From NCBI GenBank assembly GCA_017404335.1, contig JAFRCN010000002.1, positions 37,821 through 101,820 of the forward strand: a DNA stretch of 64,000 nucleotides, written 5' to 3'. The first letter of the stretch is position 1. The number at the start of each line of letters is the position of its first letter. Both the position numbers and the translations under genes were made by a program. Below are positions 1 through 8,387 of this stretch, one piece after another. A model generated the notes under the pieces. The model worked only from the letters and a program-made list of their open reading frames with translations, had not been told where the DNA came from and searched no databases. The stretch comes from Candidatus Saccharimonadota bacterium (GTDB taxonomy: Bacteria; Patescibacteriota; Saccharimonadia; Saccharimonadales; Saccharimonadaceae).

Positions 1-2
1 CA

Positions 3-1262
3 GTAGTAAATAAAACTAACGAATATATCCAGCAAATTTCGAACGATATCACTGCGGATATTTCGCCGACTAAAAATAAGTTAATCGAAAGATTCAAGAG
101 TCTAACTGAAAAATTAAAGCTTAGTATTGCTGGACTAGACGGAGGTGGAACGTTTATGAAAGCCGATATCGATTCGATTATCGATAATTTTATCAAGAAT
201 GAGGATTTTAACGATTTAGAAAAAGATTATCTTATTCCAGCAGAAACCTTTAAGACTGCTTACGTTGGGCTGCTAAAAGGGTTCCTTTCTGCTTACGTGA
301 CAGGATTTGATGCTACAATGCAAGAACAGAGCATTCCTTACGATGTTGAGACGATGCCAATTCCGATAGTCGAGCTAATATATGGACCCGTAGTTGAGCA
401 GTATCTACAAGCCCTACCGGTAGATTCGACACTCGAATCTTTTGCAATAGCAATCACGGAAGTGACCATGAAGAAAGAAATTCTAACGAAGATTGGAGAA
501 TTATCTTCTTTTCTTACTTCGAGCTTTGCGAACGCGTTTAATATTGATCAAAACGCAATAGTCGGCGCATTTAAGTTGAACTTCTCGGAAGAGGAACTGT
601 CGCGAGTCGTAACAGCAATGTTTACAAAAAAGAAAACTACGCTAGCGACGAATTTATCGACTCTCGGTTACCAAGATTTAAATGATCCGACAACGATAGC
701 GTTCTACTTTTGGAGTTTTGACGGGAAAACACACTTTATGGAATTTCTAGATTCATATAATGATTTAATGCGGTCATACAATTCAGAGGATAAAGTAATT
801 GAATATACTGACACAACGGGGATACTAATGTCTTCCGTGAAGACAATTGTCGATGCTGTTTCGTATGTTCTGATTGCATTCGTGTCGATTTCGCTCGTAG
901 TCTCTTCGTTTATGATTGGAATTATTACTTATATTTCGGTTTACGAGCGGACGAAGGAAATCGGAATTCTACGTGCAATCGGGGCGTCGAAGCGAAATAT
1001 TGCAAATATTTTTAACGCCGAGACGTTTATCGTCGGGTTACTGGCGGGGTTATTTGGAGTAGTAATATCATATATATTAATAATACCAATTAATATCGTA
1101 CTGCATCATTTTATCGGTGATGTTCCGCTTTATGCCTCGCTCGATCCGCGAATGGCGGGTATTTTGATTGTTTTAAGTATTATATTAACGTTAATTGGCG
1201 GGATTATTCCGGCCCGCTCGGCTTCGAAGAAAGACCCGGTCGAAGCGTTGCGAAGCGAATAA
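3..1262 (+). CDS. ABC transporter permease, MacB/FtsX type (5' truncated)
   Basis: The reading frame is open from the window edge, so this is the C-terminal part of a larger membrane protein. The last ~150 residues have the FtsX-domain layout: a transmembrane helix (around VSYVLIAFVSISLVVSSFM), the cytoplasmic motif YERTKEIGILRAIGAS, two further helices, and the tail PARSASKKDPVEALRSE, which is typical of MacB-type permeases. The upstream ~270 residues are hydrophilic and would be the extracytoplasmic domain. Proteins of this family work with an ATPase partner (not visible here) in lipoprotein or peptide export or in cell-wall signalling; the substrate cannot be told from sequence. tRNA-Gln follows 23 bases after the stop. 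Confidence 0.88.
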   Translation, partial: VVNKTNEYIQQISNDITADISPTKNKLIERFKSLTEKLKLSIAGLDGGGTFMKADIDSIIDNFIKNEDFNDLEKDYLIPAETFKTAYVGLLKGFLSAYVTGFDATMQEQSIPYDVETMPIPIVELIYGPVVEQYLQALPVDSTLESFAIAITEVTMKKEILTKIGELSSFLTSSFANAFNIDQNAIVGAFKLNFSEEELSRVVTAMFTKKKTTLATNLSTLGYQDLNDPTTIAFYFWSFDGKTHFMEFLDSYNDLMRSYNSEDKVIEYTDTTGILMSSVKTIVDAVSYVLIAFVSISLVVSSFMIGIITYISVYERTKEIGILRAIGASKRNIANIFNAETFIVGLLAGLFGVVISYILIIPINIVLHHFIGDVPLYASLDPRMAGILIVLSIILTLIGGIIPARSASKKDPVEALRSE

Positions 1263-1266
1263 ATTT

Positions 1267-1275
1267 GTGATATAC
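1267..1275 (+). promoter_or_regulatory. Extended -10 promoter for tRNA-Gln
   Basis: TGATATACT is an extended -10 element ending 10 bases before the mature tRNA 5' end. No clear -35 is seen. Confidence 0.5.
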
Positions 1276-1285
1276 TTAAAGGAGT

Positions 1286-1360
1286 TGGGGATTCGCCAAG
1301 TGGTAAGGCAGCGGGTTCTGGTCCCGCCATTCGGGGGTTCGAATCCCTCATCCCCAGCCA
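1286..1360 (+). tRNA. tRNA-Gln (anticodon CUG)
   Basis: A complete cloverleaf can be drawn. The acceptor stem is TGGGGAT with ATCCCCA, the anticodon stem is GCGGG/CCCGC around the loop TTCTGGT (anticodon CTG, reading CAG), and the T arm is GGGGGTTCGAATCCCTC. Discriminator G is followed by an encoded CCA at 1358-1360. The weak U-A first acceptor pair is usual for tRNA-Gln. A UUG-reading Gln tRNA must lie elsewhere. Confidence 0.95.
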
Positions 1361-1438
1361 TGTTCTTACGAATATACAAAACGAGACTCGTTCATAAATG
1401 AGCGAATCCCTCATTGTCAGTAATTTTGAGAAAAATAT

Positions 1439-2398
1439 ATGAGTGAAAAAAGAATATTTACGAAAGAGAAACTCAAAACCATTTCTGCGGAGGAAGTGAT
1501 TGATAAAATAAAATATGAAAATTATTCACTGCTTGTGACGCTGGGGGCAGAGGATTTGCGAAGGGAGATGGTAAAGGTCGGGAAAGTTTGCAATATGCTT
1601 GTAAACCATCTGATTCGAACGACCGGACCAAAAAATGTACCAAAGAAGCACACCAGAAATGCGCAAAAGAAATTAGTAAAGCTTTTGTCTAAAGTTGCGC
1701 CGGGAAGTTACACCGGGATACCAAGCGATACGAAAAACGGGTTAGTAGTCGGTTTTAATCATCCATCGCTTGGCGAGATTGGTCGAATTATGATGATGAA
1801 GGCAGACATCATGGGAGATAGCTTAACGTGTTTTCCGGTTAATCTACCTTGGTATGAGGCGCTGGCACCAAACTTTGACCGGATTAAACGCCTTGGTTTT
1901 ATTATTACCCCAACTATTACTCCGGCGACTTGGAAGAAGATGAATTTAAAGGAAGGCTCGACGCTCTACGAATCAGGCAACCGGCTAAGGCACGAATTTC
2001 GTGATATCTATACGGATTTATCGCACGAAATTTTGAAAGATGGCGGAGTAATCTTCGTGGCGCCGAGCGCGACTAGACAAGCGACCGTGTTTAAAAATAA
2101 GGATGTTTACAATAAAAAAGAAGAAATTATCCCGACAATGGCGATGCTCGCGAAAAAGTTATATACCGACCCAGAGATGAAATGCGATTTTATGCCGTTA
2201 GCGGTTTTGCCGCCAGAAGGCTATAGGCGCGGGTTAAATATTGGAAAAAGATACAAGCTGATTGGTGGAGAGCTGATGACGGCGAAAGAAATTCGCAAAA
2301 AATATTTCAAAATCAAAAATCCCGAAAGGTTAGAGGGGTTCGACTACGAGTTCCATAAAAGAATTGCCGAAAAATTACCTAAAAAGTTTTGGTATTAA
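1439..2398 (+). CDS. PlsC-like acyltransferase family protein
   Basis: A 319-residue soluble-looking protein. The central part has VVGFNHPSLGEIGR, which fits the NH-x4-D/E acyltransferase motif I of glycerophosphate acyltransferases, and further on GGVIFVAPSATRQA, at the place of the usual EGTRS motif III. The N-terminal ~90 residues are lysine-rich and unassigned. If the family call is right, it would transfer an acyl chain to a glycerolipid or similar acceptor at the membrane; cdsA and pgsA elsewhere in the window show that some phospholipid steps are encoded. Motif III is not canonical, so the exact substrate is uncertain. A two-hairpin region follows the stop. Confidence 0.55.
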   Translation: MSEKRIFTKEKLKTISAEEVIDKIKYENYSLLVTLGAEDLRREMVKVGKVCNMLVNHLIRTTGPKNVPKKHTRNAQKKLVKLLSKVAPGSYTGIPSDTKNGLVVGFNHPSLGEIGRIMMMKADIMGDSLTCFPVNLPWYEALAPNFDRIKRLGFIITPTITPATWKKMNLKEGSTLYESGNRLRHEFRDIYTDLSHEILKDGGVIFVAPSATRQATVFKNKDVYNKKEEIIPTMAMLAKKLYTDPEMKCDFMPLAVLPPEGYRRGLNIGKRYKLIGGELMTAKEIRKKYFKIKNPERLEGFDYEFHKRIAEKLPKKFWY

Positions 2399-2404
2399 AC
2401 TTCT

Positions 2405-2434
2405 TGAACTTTTCTTTCAGCAAAGAAAAGTTCA
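2405..2434 (+). terminator. AT-rich hairpin after acyltransferase gene
   Basis: TGAACTTTTCTTT pairs perfectly with AAAGAAAAGTTCA around a CAGC loop. There is no long U-run after it. It is the first of two tandem hairpins; the pattern recurs at 11275-11351. Confidence 0.55.
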
Positions 2435-2452
2435 GCAAAAGAAATCAAAATT

Positions 2453-2488
2453 AAAAATGAAACGAAAATGAATTCCGTTTCATTTTTT
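2453..2488 (+). terminator. Rho-independent terminator
   Basis: AAAAATGAAACG pairs with CGTTTCATTTTTT across a loop containing GAATTC, and the 3' arm ends in six Ts. The promoter of the next gene starts just after it. Confidence 0.7.
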
Positions 2489-2515
2489 GATTATTATGTT
2501 AAAATATACATAAGC

Positions 2516-4267
2516 ATGTACAACGAAGACGAAAACAAATTTTTTTATCATCCACTAGAAAACATTGAGGATACCGAAGATTTTTATGCGGCGATAAACC
2601 GTAAACATTTATTTAAGGCATTGTCGCCAGAACGTCCATACACTTACTGGACGATTGAGTTATACGACCAGAAAAATGGCATTAGGGGTGGTGGGGGATT
2701 AGGGGTGCTCGCGGCAGATACTAGGCGTGTTGCTGAAGAAATGAATGTCCCCTTCACTTTAATTACGCCATTTTATCCTTTTGAGCCAAAACAGAGAATT
2801 ATTGACGGCAAAGCAATAGATGAGCATCTTCCAGTAGACTACCGTAAGTTTGGGTTTAATTATATTGATAAAGTTAGCATTAAGTGTTGCGGAAATTTGT
2901 GCTATCTTGATGTAATTGAAAAGAAATTCGAAAACACACGGATTCTTTCGATCACGGAGCCGAATTTTGGTGAGCTTTATCAAGGTATGAGCGGAGGAGA
3001 TCACCGGCTCTACCAAGAAGTGTCACTAGGATTTGGAGGATACAAAGCCTTGAAGCTCTTGGGGCTTCGTCCAGCGATTATGCAACTAAACGAGGTGGCA
3101 ACTTTCTTTGCAGCGCTCGCTCGCCTCGACGAGCTCGCATCGAACGGAATGGATTTTTACGAAGCGGTAGTCTACACAAGAAAGCACACTTTATATACTA
3201 ACCATACACTAGTCCAGGCGGCCGAAGCGGAATTTGGCTATGACCAATTTGAGAGATTTGTTTTTCCGAATCTAAAGTCGCTCGCGGTAAAAAAATGGTT
3301 GAAAGATAAGTTTATAAACGGCAGGATTAAACTCTCGTCGGTCACAATCGAAATTGCGGAGCTAAGAAGCGGAGTGTCAAAACTTCATGCGAGAGTTGCG
3401 AATTATAAAGATCTAGCGGGAAATAAAGTTAAGTTTAAAGCGATTACGAACGGAATCGATTTATCAACATGGGTTTTGCCCGAGATTTTGGAGTTTTATA
3501 AAAAACATGAAATTTTGGACCGATTTGGATTGCCAACGGATAATTATATCGATAATTTGGATTATTTAACCGCAGAGAAAATTCGCGAGTTGAAGAAAAT
3601 CGGGCGAGGTGTTTTGAATAATATTCTTAAAAGTAGACCCGATCAAAATGGAAGAATTCTTGAATTTGCTGAAAATGATTTTATCTTTGATTTTAAAAGG
3701 AGATTTGTTGATTATAAAAGGCCCGAAATGTCCTTTAAAAACCCAATGAGGCTTCGCGAAATTCTCGAAAAGCGAAGTGCCCATTATATTCTTGCGGGCC
3801 GAGTACATGCTGGCGACGAAACAATGTCGGGGAAATTAAAAAATCTACTTGAGACGGTGCGACGCGACGATTATCTGCGCGATCATGTGCATTATATCGC
3901 TGATTATGACGAAAAGCTGGCCTATGGACTCTCGGTCGGTTCGGATGCGTCGGTAAATATTCCAATTGTGGGGCTTGAGGCTTGCGGGACGAGCTGGGAA
4001 AAAGACGTCGCAAACCTCGATTTTCTAATTTCGACTCACGATGGGGGAGTAGCGGACGGGAACATAGATTATTACCTTAACGTATCCGGAGCTAACGAAG
4101 AGGAGGAGCTCGAAGCGCTGTATCAGAGAATGGAGCAGGCTTTGGAGATGTCTGCAAATGATTTCGATTTAGAATTTGGCCTAAAGAGACAACTCGAAAC
4201 GTTTTTACCGGTAGTTTCGGGCGCAAGAATGCTTCGAGATTATCTTGACTATCTATTTCCGGCGTGA
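2516..4267 (+). CDS. glgP: Alpha-glucan (glycogen) phosphorylase, short form
   Basis: A 583-residue GT35-family phosphorylase, which releases glucose-1-phosphate from alpha-1,4-glucan using pyridoxal phosphate. Family marks include GGGGLGVLAADTRRVAEEM near the N terminus (the GNGGLGRLAACF region), the active-site stretch ITNGIDLSTW, RRFVDYKRPE, and the PLP-lysine region EACGTSWEKDVANLDFLIS followed by THDGG. It is shorter than the ~800-residue E. coli enzymes and resembles the compact bacterial/archaeal form. I chose ATG 2516 because an in-frame ATG at 2468 lies inside the terminator hairpin and a TAAAAT box sits just upstream of 2516. No other glycogen gene is nearby. Its stop is followed by a terminator at 4280-4301. 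Confidence 0.85.
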   Translation: MYNEDENKFFYHPLENIEDTEDFYAAINRKHLFKALSPERPYTYWTIELYDQKNGIRGGGGLGVLAADTRRVAEEMNVPFTLITPFYPFEPKQRIIDGKAIDEHLPVDYRKFGFNYIDKVSIKCCGNLCYLDVIEKKFENTRILSITEPNFGELYQGMSGGDHRLYQEVSLGFGGYKALKLLGLRPAIMQLNEVATFFAALARLDELASNGMDFYEAVVYTRKHTLYTNHTLVQAAEAEFGYDQFERFVFPNLKSLAVKKWLKDKFINGRIKLSSVTIEIAELRSGVSKLHARVANYKDLAGNKVKFKAITNGIDLSTWVLPEILEFYKKHEILDRFGLPTDNYIDNLDYLTAEKIRELKKIGRGVLNNILKSRPDQNGRILEFAENDFIFDFKRRFVDYKRPEMSFKNPMRLREILEKRSAHYILAGRVHAGDETMSGKLKNLLETVRRDDYLRDHVHYIADYDEKLAYGLSVGSDASVNIPIVGLEACGTSWEKDVANLDFLISTHDGGVADGNIDYYLNVSGANEEEELEALYQRMEQALEMSANDFDLEFGLKRQLETFLPVVSGARMLRDYLDYLFPA

Positions 4268-4279
4268 TATACTATTGAC

Positions 4280-4301
4280 AAGTCTGGTATCAGACTTTTT
4301 T
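4280..4301 (+). terminator. Rho-independent terminator between glgP and secE
   Basis: AAGTCTG-GTAT-CAGACTT followed by a T-run. It lies between the phosphorylase stop and the secE ribosome binding site. A TTGACA just before it could be a -35 for secE, but no convincing -10 is placed. Confidence 0.7.
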
Positions 4302-4320
4302 GATACATTAAAGGAGCGAG

Positions 4321-4698
4321 ATGGCGAAAATAACTAGAATTAAAGCAAGCGACACCTCGAAAAAAGAGGACGACGAGCCGACGATTACACGAAAAAAAGT
4401 CGTCGTGAAAGACAAAAAACTGGAAAAAGAAAACCGCAAAGAATTAAAGAAGAAAGAGAAGTCCGAAAAAAAGAAGGCAGATGGTAAAAAACCGTTCATT
4501 CTTTTTAGACCATTCGTCGCACTGTTTAAATACTTGCGCGACTCCTGGAAGGAACTGCGACAAGTTCGCTGGCCAAACCGCAAGGCGACCTGGAAAATGG
4601 TCATAGCGGTATTATTATATACAGCGCTTTTCGTAGTTTTAATTTCGCTTCTTGATATATTCTTTACTTGGCTATTTAATCTAATATTAGGGAACTAG
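4321..4698 (+). CDS. secE: Preprotein translocase subunit SecE
   Basis: A 125-residue single-span membrane protein of the SecYEG channel. The C-terminal half holds the SecE signature SWKELRQVRWPNRKATWKM followed by one hydrophobic helix. The first ~60 residues form a Lys/Glu-rich extension not present in minimal bacterial SecE (about 60-65 residues in Gram-positives). AAGGAG lies 6 bases before the ATG. The gene precedes nusG by 18 bases in the classical secE-nusG-rplK-rplA order, which confirms the call. Confidence 0.95.
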   Translation: MAKITRIKASDTSKKEDDEPTITRKKVVVKDKKLEKENRKELKKKEKSEKKKADGKKPFILFRPFVALFKYLRDSWKELRQVRWPNRKATWKMVIAVLLYTALFVVLISLLDIFFTWLFNLILGN

Positions 4699-4716
4699 AA
4701 AGGAGTTTCATTATCT

Positions 4717-5262
4717 ATGGCAGTAAACAGGTATGATGACACAAGAGCTTGGTATGCGATTTCGACATATTCCGGCTACGAGGATAAGGTTGCTGACTCG
4801 ATCAACATGAGAACAAACACGGTCGAAATGGCAGACAAAATTTTCGAAGCGATTGTGCCGAAAGAAAAGCAGATTGAAATTAAAAACGGAAAGAGGAAAG
4901 TCGTTGATCGTAAAATCCTACAAGGCTATGTACTCGTCGATATGAAACTTTCGGATGAAACTTGGTATATTATTAGAAACACGCCAGGCGTGACTGGATT
5001 TATTGGAACCGGAACACAACCGACGCCGGTTTCGGAAAAGGAAATCAATAAGATAAAGAAACGAATGGGCGTCGAAGATCCGAAGTTTTCGGTCAAATAT
5101 GAGATTGGTGAAGTCGTTTCGATTACCGACGGGCCGTTTAAGGGCTTTGATGGTACGGTTTCGGAAATTGACGCCGCGAAGGGTAAGCTGAAAGTCATGG
5201 TCTCGATGTTTGGGCGCGAAACGCCAGTCGAGCTCGATGCTTTACAAGTTAAGCAATTGTGA
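4717..5262 (+). CDS. nusG: Transcription termination/antitermination protein NusG
   Basis: 181 residues with an N-terminal NGN domain (WYAISTYSGYEDKVADSI at ~11-28; YVLVDMKLSDETWYIIRNTPGVTGFIG) and a C-terminal KOW domain (VVSITDGPFKGFDGTV, ~130-150). It binds RNA polymerase and links it to ribosomes or Rho. GAAAGGAG precedes the start by 11 bases. It is normal in length and sits between secE and rplK. Confidence 0.97.
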   Translation: MAVNRYDDTRAWYAISTYSGYEDKVADSINMRTNTVEMADKIFEAIVPKEKQIEIKNGKRKVVDRKILQGYVLVDMKLSDETWYIIRNTPGVTGFIGTGTQPTPVSEKEINKIKKRMGVEDPKFSVKYEIGEVVSITDGPFKGFDGTVSEIDAAKGKLKVMVSMFGRETPVELDALQVKQL

Positions 5263-5268
5263 TATAAT
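5241..5268 (+). promoter_or_regulatory. Promoter for rplK-rplA
   Basis: TTTACA (5241-5246), a 16-base spacer, then TATAAT (5263-5268) within an extended TGATATAAT. The box overlaps the end of nusG, so the L11/L1 genes can be expressed apart from secE-nusG. Confidence 0.7.
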
Positions 5269-5303
5269 AGTAGTGTTACGCACTAGAAAGGTATTAAACT
5301 AAT

Positions 5304-5729
5304 ATGGCAGAAAAGAAAGTCATTGGGAATTTGAAACTACGCATCCCGGCGGGACGCGCAACAGCGGGACCTCCGGTAGGTTCGACACTCGGTCAGTGGG
5401 GTCTTAATATGATGGACTTCATTAATCCGTTTAATGAAAAGACGAAAGATTTAATGGGAAAGAATGTGATTGTTCATATCCGTGTTTTCGAAGACCGAAC
5501 GTTTGATTGGAAGTCTCTTGGGCAACCGGTCGATGATTTAATTCGCGAAGCGATAAAAATCGAAAAGGGTTCGGGTAAGCCAAATGTCGACAAGGTTGGT
5601 AAAATCACAAAAGATCAGCTCCGCGAAATCGCCGAGAAGAAGATGGACCAGCTAAACGCGGTCGATATCGAAGGCGCGATTAAAATTGTTGCTGGTACTG
5701 CACGCTCGATGGGTGTTACTGTAGAATAA
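5304..5729 (+). CDS. rplK: 50S ribosomal protein L11
   Basis: 141 residues, full length. It has the N-terminal domain LRIPAGRATAGPPVGSTLGQWG (the thiostrepton-site region) and the C-terminal rRNA-binding domain ending DIEGAIKIVAGTARSMGVTVE. AGAAAGG lies upstream of the ATG. It is followed by rplA, whose product joins L11 on the ribosomal L1/L11 stalk bases. Confidence 0.98.
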   Translation: MAEKKVIGNLKLRIPAGRATAGPPVGSTLGQWGLNMMDFINPFNEKTKDLMGKNVIVHIRVFEDRTFDWKSLGQPVDDLIREAIKIEKGSGKPNVDKVGKITKDQLREIAEKKMDQLNAVDIEGAIKIVAGTARSMGVTVE

Positions 5730-5779
5730 TAAAATTAACTGTGGGAGGGATAACCCGCTAAAACCACGAAAGGATAAAT

Positions 5780-6685
5780 ATGGCAGAAGAAGAAACTGCA
5801 AAGAAAGAAAATTTGGAGGTAGTCGAGGAGACTACAAAAAGTGAGCCGGAGGCTTTTGCGAAATCTGGTAAGAAGTCGAGAAAGCATATTGAGGAAGTAA
5901 AGGCCGAGGAAGAGCGCCAAGCGCGAAAAGAAGAGCGAAAGCTCGCTGAGGCGGAAGTAAAACCGAAGGGGGAAAAGCCGGTCACGCGCCCGCGGATTGA
6001 ACGCCGAGGCAGAAAGTATCAGGAAGCGGCTAAATTGGTTGAGAAGGGCAAGGTTTATAATCTGGACGAAGCGATTGCTCTCGCGATTAAATCTAGCCCG
6101 GTTAAGTTCGACGCTTCAATCGAAGCTCATGTTCGCCTCGGCGTCGATCCGCGTCAAGCCGACCAGAACATCCGTACTACTTTAGTACTTCCTAACGGCA
6201 ACGGTAAAACCGTCCGGGTTGCTGTATTCGCGCCAGCTGACGTTTGTAAAAGCGCTAAGGCTGCCGGAGCAGATATCGCTGAAGATGAGGAATTCTTAAA
6301 GCAACTCGAAAAGGGAACGATTGATTTTGATATCCTGATTTCGACGCCGGCTTATATGCCGAAACTCGGTAAGTTTGCGCGGTTGCTCGGTCCAAAAGGT
6401 TTAATGCCGAATCCAAAAGCCGGGACGGTGACGATGGATGTCGAGAAAGCCGTGAAGGAAGCTAAGGCAGGTAAGGTTGAATACCGCGTCGATAAGCAAG
6501 CGATTGTCCATATCGGACTTGGCAAGGTTTCGTTCGGAGTCGAAAAGCTTCTTCAGAATGCCAATGCGTTTTTCGATTCTTTGAAGACACAAAAACCAAA
6601 TTCCCTTAAGGGAACTTACGTTAAATCGGTTTATCTAACTACGACGATGGGGCCTTCGATCGCTGTCGAAAACTTGTACAATTAA
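5780..6685 (+). CDS. rplA: 50S ribosomal protein L1 with acidic N-terminal extension
   Basis: 301 residues against the usual ~230. The L1 core starts near residue 75 ([22 protein letters not shown]) and includes the diagnostic [15 protein letters not shown]. The first ~75 residues are Glu/Lys/Ala-rich, predicted charged and disordered, with no match to normal L1. L1 binds 23S rRNA at the E-site stalk and in many bacteria also represses its own mRNA. GAAAGGA lies 8 bases before the ATG. It is transcribed with rplK. Confidence 0.96.
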   Translation: MAEEETAKKENLEVVEETTKSEPEAFAKSGKKSRKHIEEVKAEEERQARKEERKLAEAEVKPKGEKPVTRPRIERRGRKYQEAAKLVEKGKVYNLDEAIALAIKSSPVKFDASIEAHVRLGVDPRQADQNIRTTLVLPNGNGKTVRVAVFAPADVCKSAKAAGADIAEDEEFLKQLEKGTIDFDILISTPAYMPKLGKFARLLGPKGLMPNPKAGTVTMDVEKAVKEAKAGKVEYRVDKQAIVHIGLGKVSFGVEKLLQNANAFFDSLKTQKPNSLKGTYVKSVYLTTTMGPSIAVENLYN

Positions 6686-6711
6686 GTTTAAGCGTGATAT
6701 AATAAGCTCAT

Positions 6712-7263
6712 ATGGAAACGTATGAGCTTATTTTTACGATTGCGATTGGTCTTTTAGTGTTGTTATTCGGTTTTAGATTAAAGAGAATTGCATTTTTTGT
6801 GATTTGGTTTTTGATTGGATATGTTTTGATGCACGATTATATAATGGGCTTCATTAATAGTTCAGTGCCGGAAATTGCAACAAATAGTATCTATCAGCTT
6901 CTTCTGCCGATTGGGGGCGGTGTAATTATGGCGCTACTTGGGTTCACGATTGAAAAGCTCTGTGTTTCTGGTATTACTTTCGCGGCGGTGATGTTGATTA
7001 CGATTAATTATTTCGGAACGGAACTTTTGACTCTTGGAATCGGGGCGGTCGTTGGTGTTATTCTGGGCGCTTTTGCGGTTAGGATGATAAAACCGGCGAC
7101 AATTATCGCAACCTCGGGAATCGGAGCATACGCTTTGACTTTAGCCGTATTTGAGTTATTTAAAGATTTAGATCATCCTACTTTCTATTTCCCGATTCTG
7201 ATTGTCTTGATGGCGATTGGGGTGTTTTTCCAGTTTGGGACTTCAAAGCGCATTCATTATTAG
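6712..7263 (+). CDS. Multi-pass membrane protein of unknown function
   Basis: 183 residues, nearly all hydrophobic, with six or seven predicted membrane segments (for example IFTIAIGLLVLLFGF, FVIWFLIGYVLM, LLPIGGGVIMALLGF, FPILIVLMAIGVFFQF). The layout is reminiscent of the DUF4203/TMEM198 type, but I cannot confirm that. TATAAT ends 8 bases before the ATG with no Shine-Dalgarno, so it is probably leaderless. It sits between the L1 and L10 operons without an obvious link to translation. Confidence 0.6.
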   Translation: METYELIFTIAIGLLVLLFGFRLKRIAFFVIWFLIGYVLMHDYIMGFINSSVPEIATNSIYQLLLPIGGGVIMALLGFTIEKLCVSGITFAAVMLITINYFGTELLTLGIGAVVGVILGAFAVRMIKPATIIATSGIGAYALTLAVFELFKDLDHPTFYFPILIVLMAIGVFFQFGTSKRIHY

Positions 7264-7264
7264 C

Positions 7265-7293
7265 TTGACTTTTGGGGTGGGTTTTAGTATAAT
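7265..7293 (+). promoter_or_regulatory. Promoter for the rplJ-rplL operon
   Basis: TTGACT (7265-7270), a 17-base spacer and TATAAT (7288-7293). It is close to the sigma-70 consensus and starts just after the preceding stop codon. Confidence 0.85.
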
Positions 7294-7299
7294 TAGGGA

Positions 7300-7400
7300 A
7301 GTTACCAAAGACAGCGACGGGAGTAGTCCTTAATTATGTCGCCGAGGAATTTCTTAGAATTTATTTGGTGACGCTATTTAACAATTAGCTAACTAAATAT
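7300..7400 (+). ncRNA. Ribosomal protein L10 leader
   Basis: Between the promoter and rplJ lies a ~115-base untranslated leader. It contains ACCAAAGACAGCGACGGG, the helix GCGAC/GTCGC around TTAATTATG, and the downstream CCGAGGAATTTC. This matches the conserved core of the L10 leader, which L10(L12)4 binds to repress its own operon in many bacteria. Position and sequence both support it; the boundaries are approximate. Confidence 0.8.
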
Positions 7401-7423
7401 TAACTTAACCAAAGGAACTTTTT

Positions 7424-7921
7424 ATGGCAATTTCCAAAGATAAAAAGAACACATTGGTTGCTGATCTAACTGCGCTTCTGAACGATTCCAAGATGGTCGC
7501 CTACGCGAAATACGAAGGTTTGACCGTCGCGGAGCTCCAAGAGCTTAGAAAAATGGCACGCGAAGCGGGCGTTAAAATCAAAGTCGTAAAGAACCGGCTC
7601 GTCCGGGTAGCGATGAAAGAGATTGCGGCTTACAAGGACACGGATACGACCGGTCTAACTGGGCAGCTTCTCTATGCATTGGGGACTGACGAAGATTTCG
7701 ACGCAGCGAAGGTCTTGACGAAATTCGCTAAGACGCACGCTAAGATGGAGCTAATCGGTGGATTTAAAGACGACGGGGCTTCGCTCTCGAAAGAGGAAGT
7801 TACGACGCTCGGAAATCTCCCGACCAAGAACGAGCTCATCGCGCAGGTCGTGGATACGCTACTTTCTGGTATCAACGGCATTGTCTCTGGCTTGGAAAAT
7901 CGAGAAGAGAAAAGCAACTAA
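7424..7921 (+). CDS. rplJ: 50S ribosomal protein L10
   Basis: 165 residues, normal length. It begins MAISKDKKNTLVADLTALLND and contains KYEGLTVAELQELRKMAREAG and VKNRLVRVAMKE, the rRNA-binding part. The C-terminal helix (LGNLPTKNELIAQVVDTLL) carries the L7/L12 dimers. AAAGGA precedes the ATG. The gene follows its autoregulatory leader and is 25 bases from rplL. Confidence 0.98.
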   Translation: MAISKDKKNTLVADLTALLNDSKMVAYAKYEGLTVAELQELRKMAREAGVKIKVVKNRLVRVAMKEIAAYKDTDTTGLTGQLLYALGTDEDFDAAKVLTKFAKTHAKMELIGGFKDDGASLSKEEVTTLGNLPTKNELIAQVVDTLLSGINGIVSGLENREEKSN

Positions 7922-7946
7922 TTTAATTTAACCGAAAGGAAATTTT

Positions 7947-8321
7947 ATGGCAACTGATATTAAGAAGTTGGCCGAAGAGCTCGTCAATATGACTGTGCTT
8001 GAGGTTAACGAACTCAAAATTTTACTTAAAGATGAATATGGCATCGAGCCGGCAGCTGCGGTAGTCGCAGTTGCAGGTGGCGACGCTGGCGCTGGCGCTG
8101 ACGAAGGCAAGTCGGAATACGACGTCGTCCTCAAAGACGCTGGTGCGCAAAAGATTGCAGTCATTAAGGCTGTGAAAGAAGCTACCGGACTCGGTCTCGG
8201 CGAAGCTAAAGCTATCGTCGATGGCGCTCCGGCAACCGTAAAAGAGAAAGTCGCGAAGGCGGACGCAGAAGCAATGAAGAAGGCGCTCGAAGAAGCTGGC
8301 GCAACTGTCGAGCTCGCTTAA
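7947..8321 (+). CDS. rplL: 50S ribosomal protein L7/L12
   Basis: 124 residues. It has an N-terminal dimerisation helix pair ([25 protein letters not shown]), an Ala/Gly hinge ([17 protein letters not shown]) and the C-terminal factor-binding domain ([37 protein letters not shown]). GAAAGGA lies before the ATG. It recruits translation GTPases to the ribosome stalk. A GAAA tetraloop terminator follows. Confidence 0.98.
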   Translation: MATDIKKLAEELVNMTVLEVNELKILLKDEYGIEPAAAVVAVAGGDAGAGADEGKSEYDVVLKDAGAQKIAVIKAVKEATGLGLGEAKAIVDGAPATVKEKVAKADAEAMKKALEEAGATVELA

Positions 8322-8349
8322 GACGCTTAAAGTTAGCTGATTGGCAATT

Positions 8350-8372
8350 ATCACCCGAAAGGGTGATTTTTG
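8350..8372 (+). terminator. Terminator of the rplJ-rplL operon
   Basis: ATCACCC-GAAA-GGGTGAT followed by TTTTTGTT. The T-run abuts the -10 box (TATATAAT) of the next gene. Confidence 0.85.
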
Positions 8373-8387
8373 TTATATAATAATTAT

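Noticed and set aside
2468..2515. Earlier ATG for glycogen phosphorylase
   Set aside because: It lies in a terminator hairpin loop and adds 16 residues unlike the family; the promoter box falls after it.
7300..7400. A riboswitch rather than an L10 leader
   Set aside because: The sequence and its place before rplJ fit the L10 leader well, and no known metabolite aptamer is recognisable.
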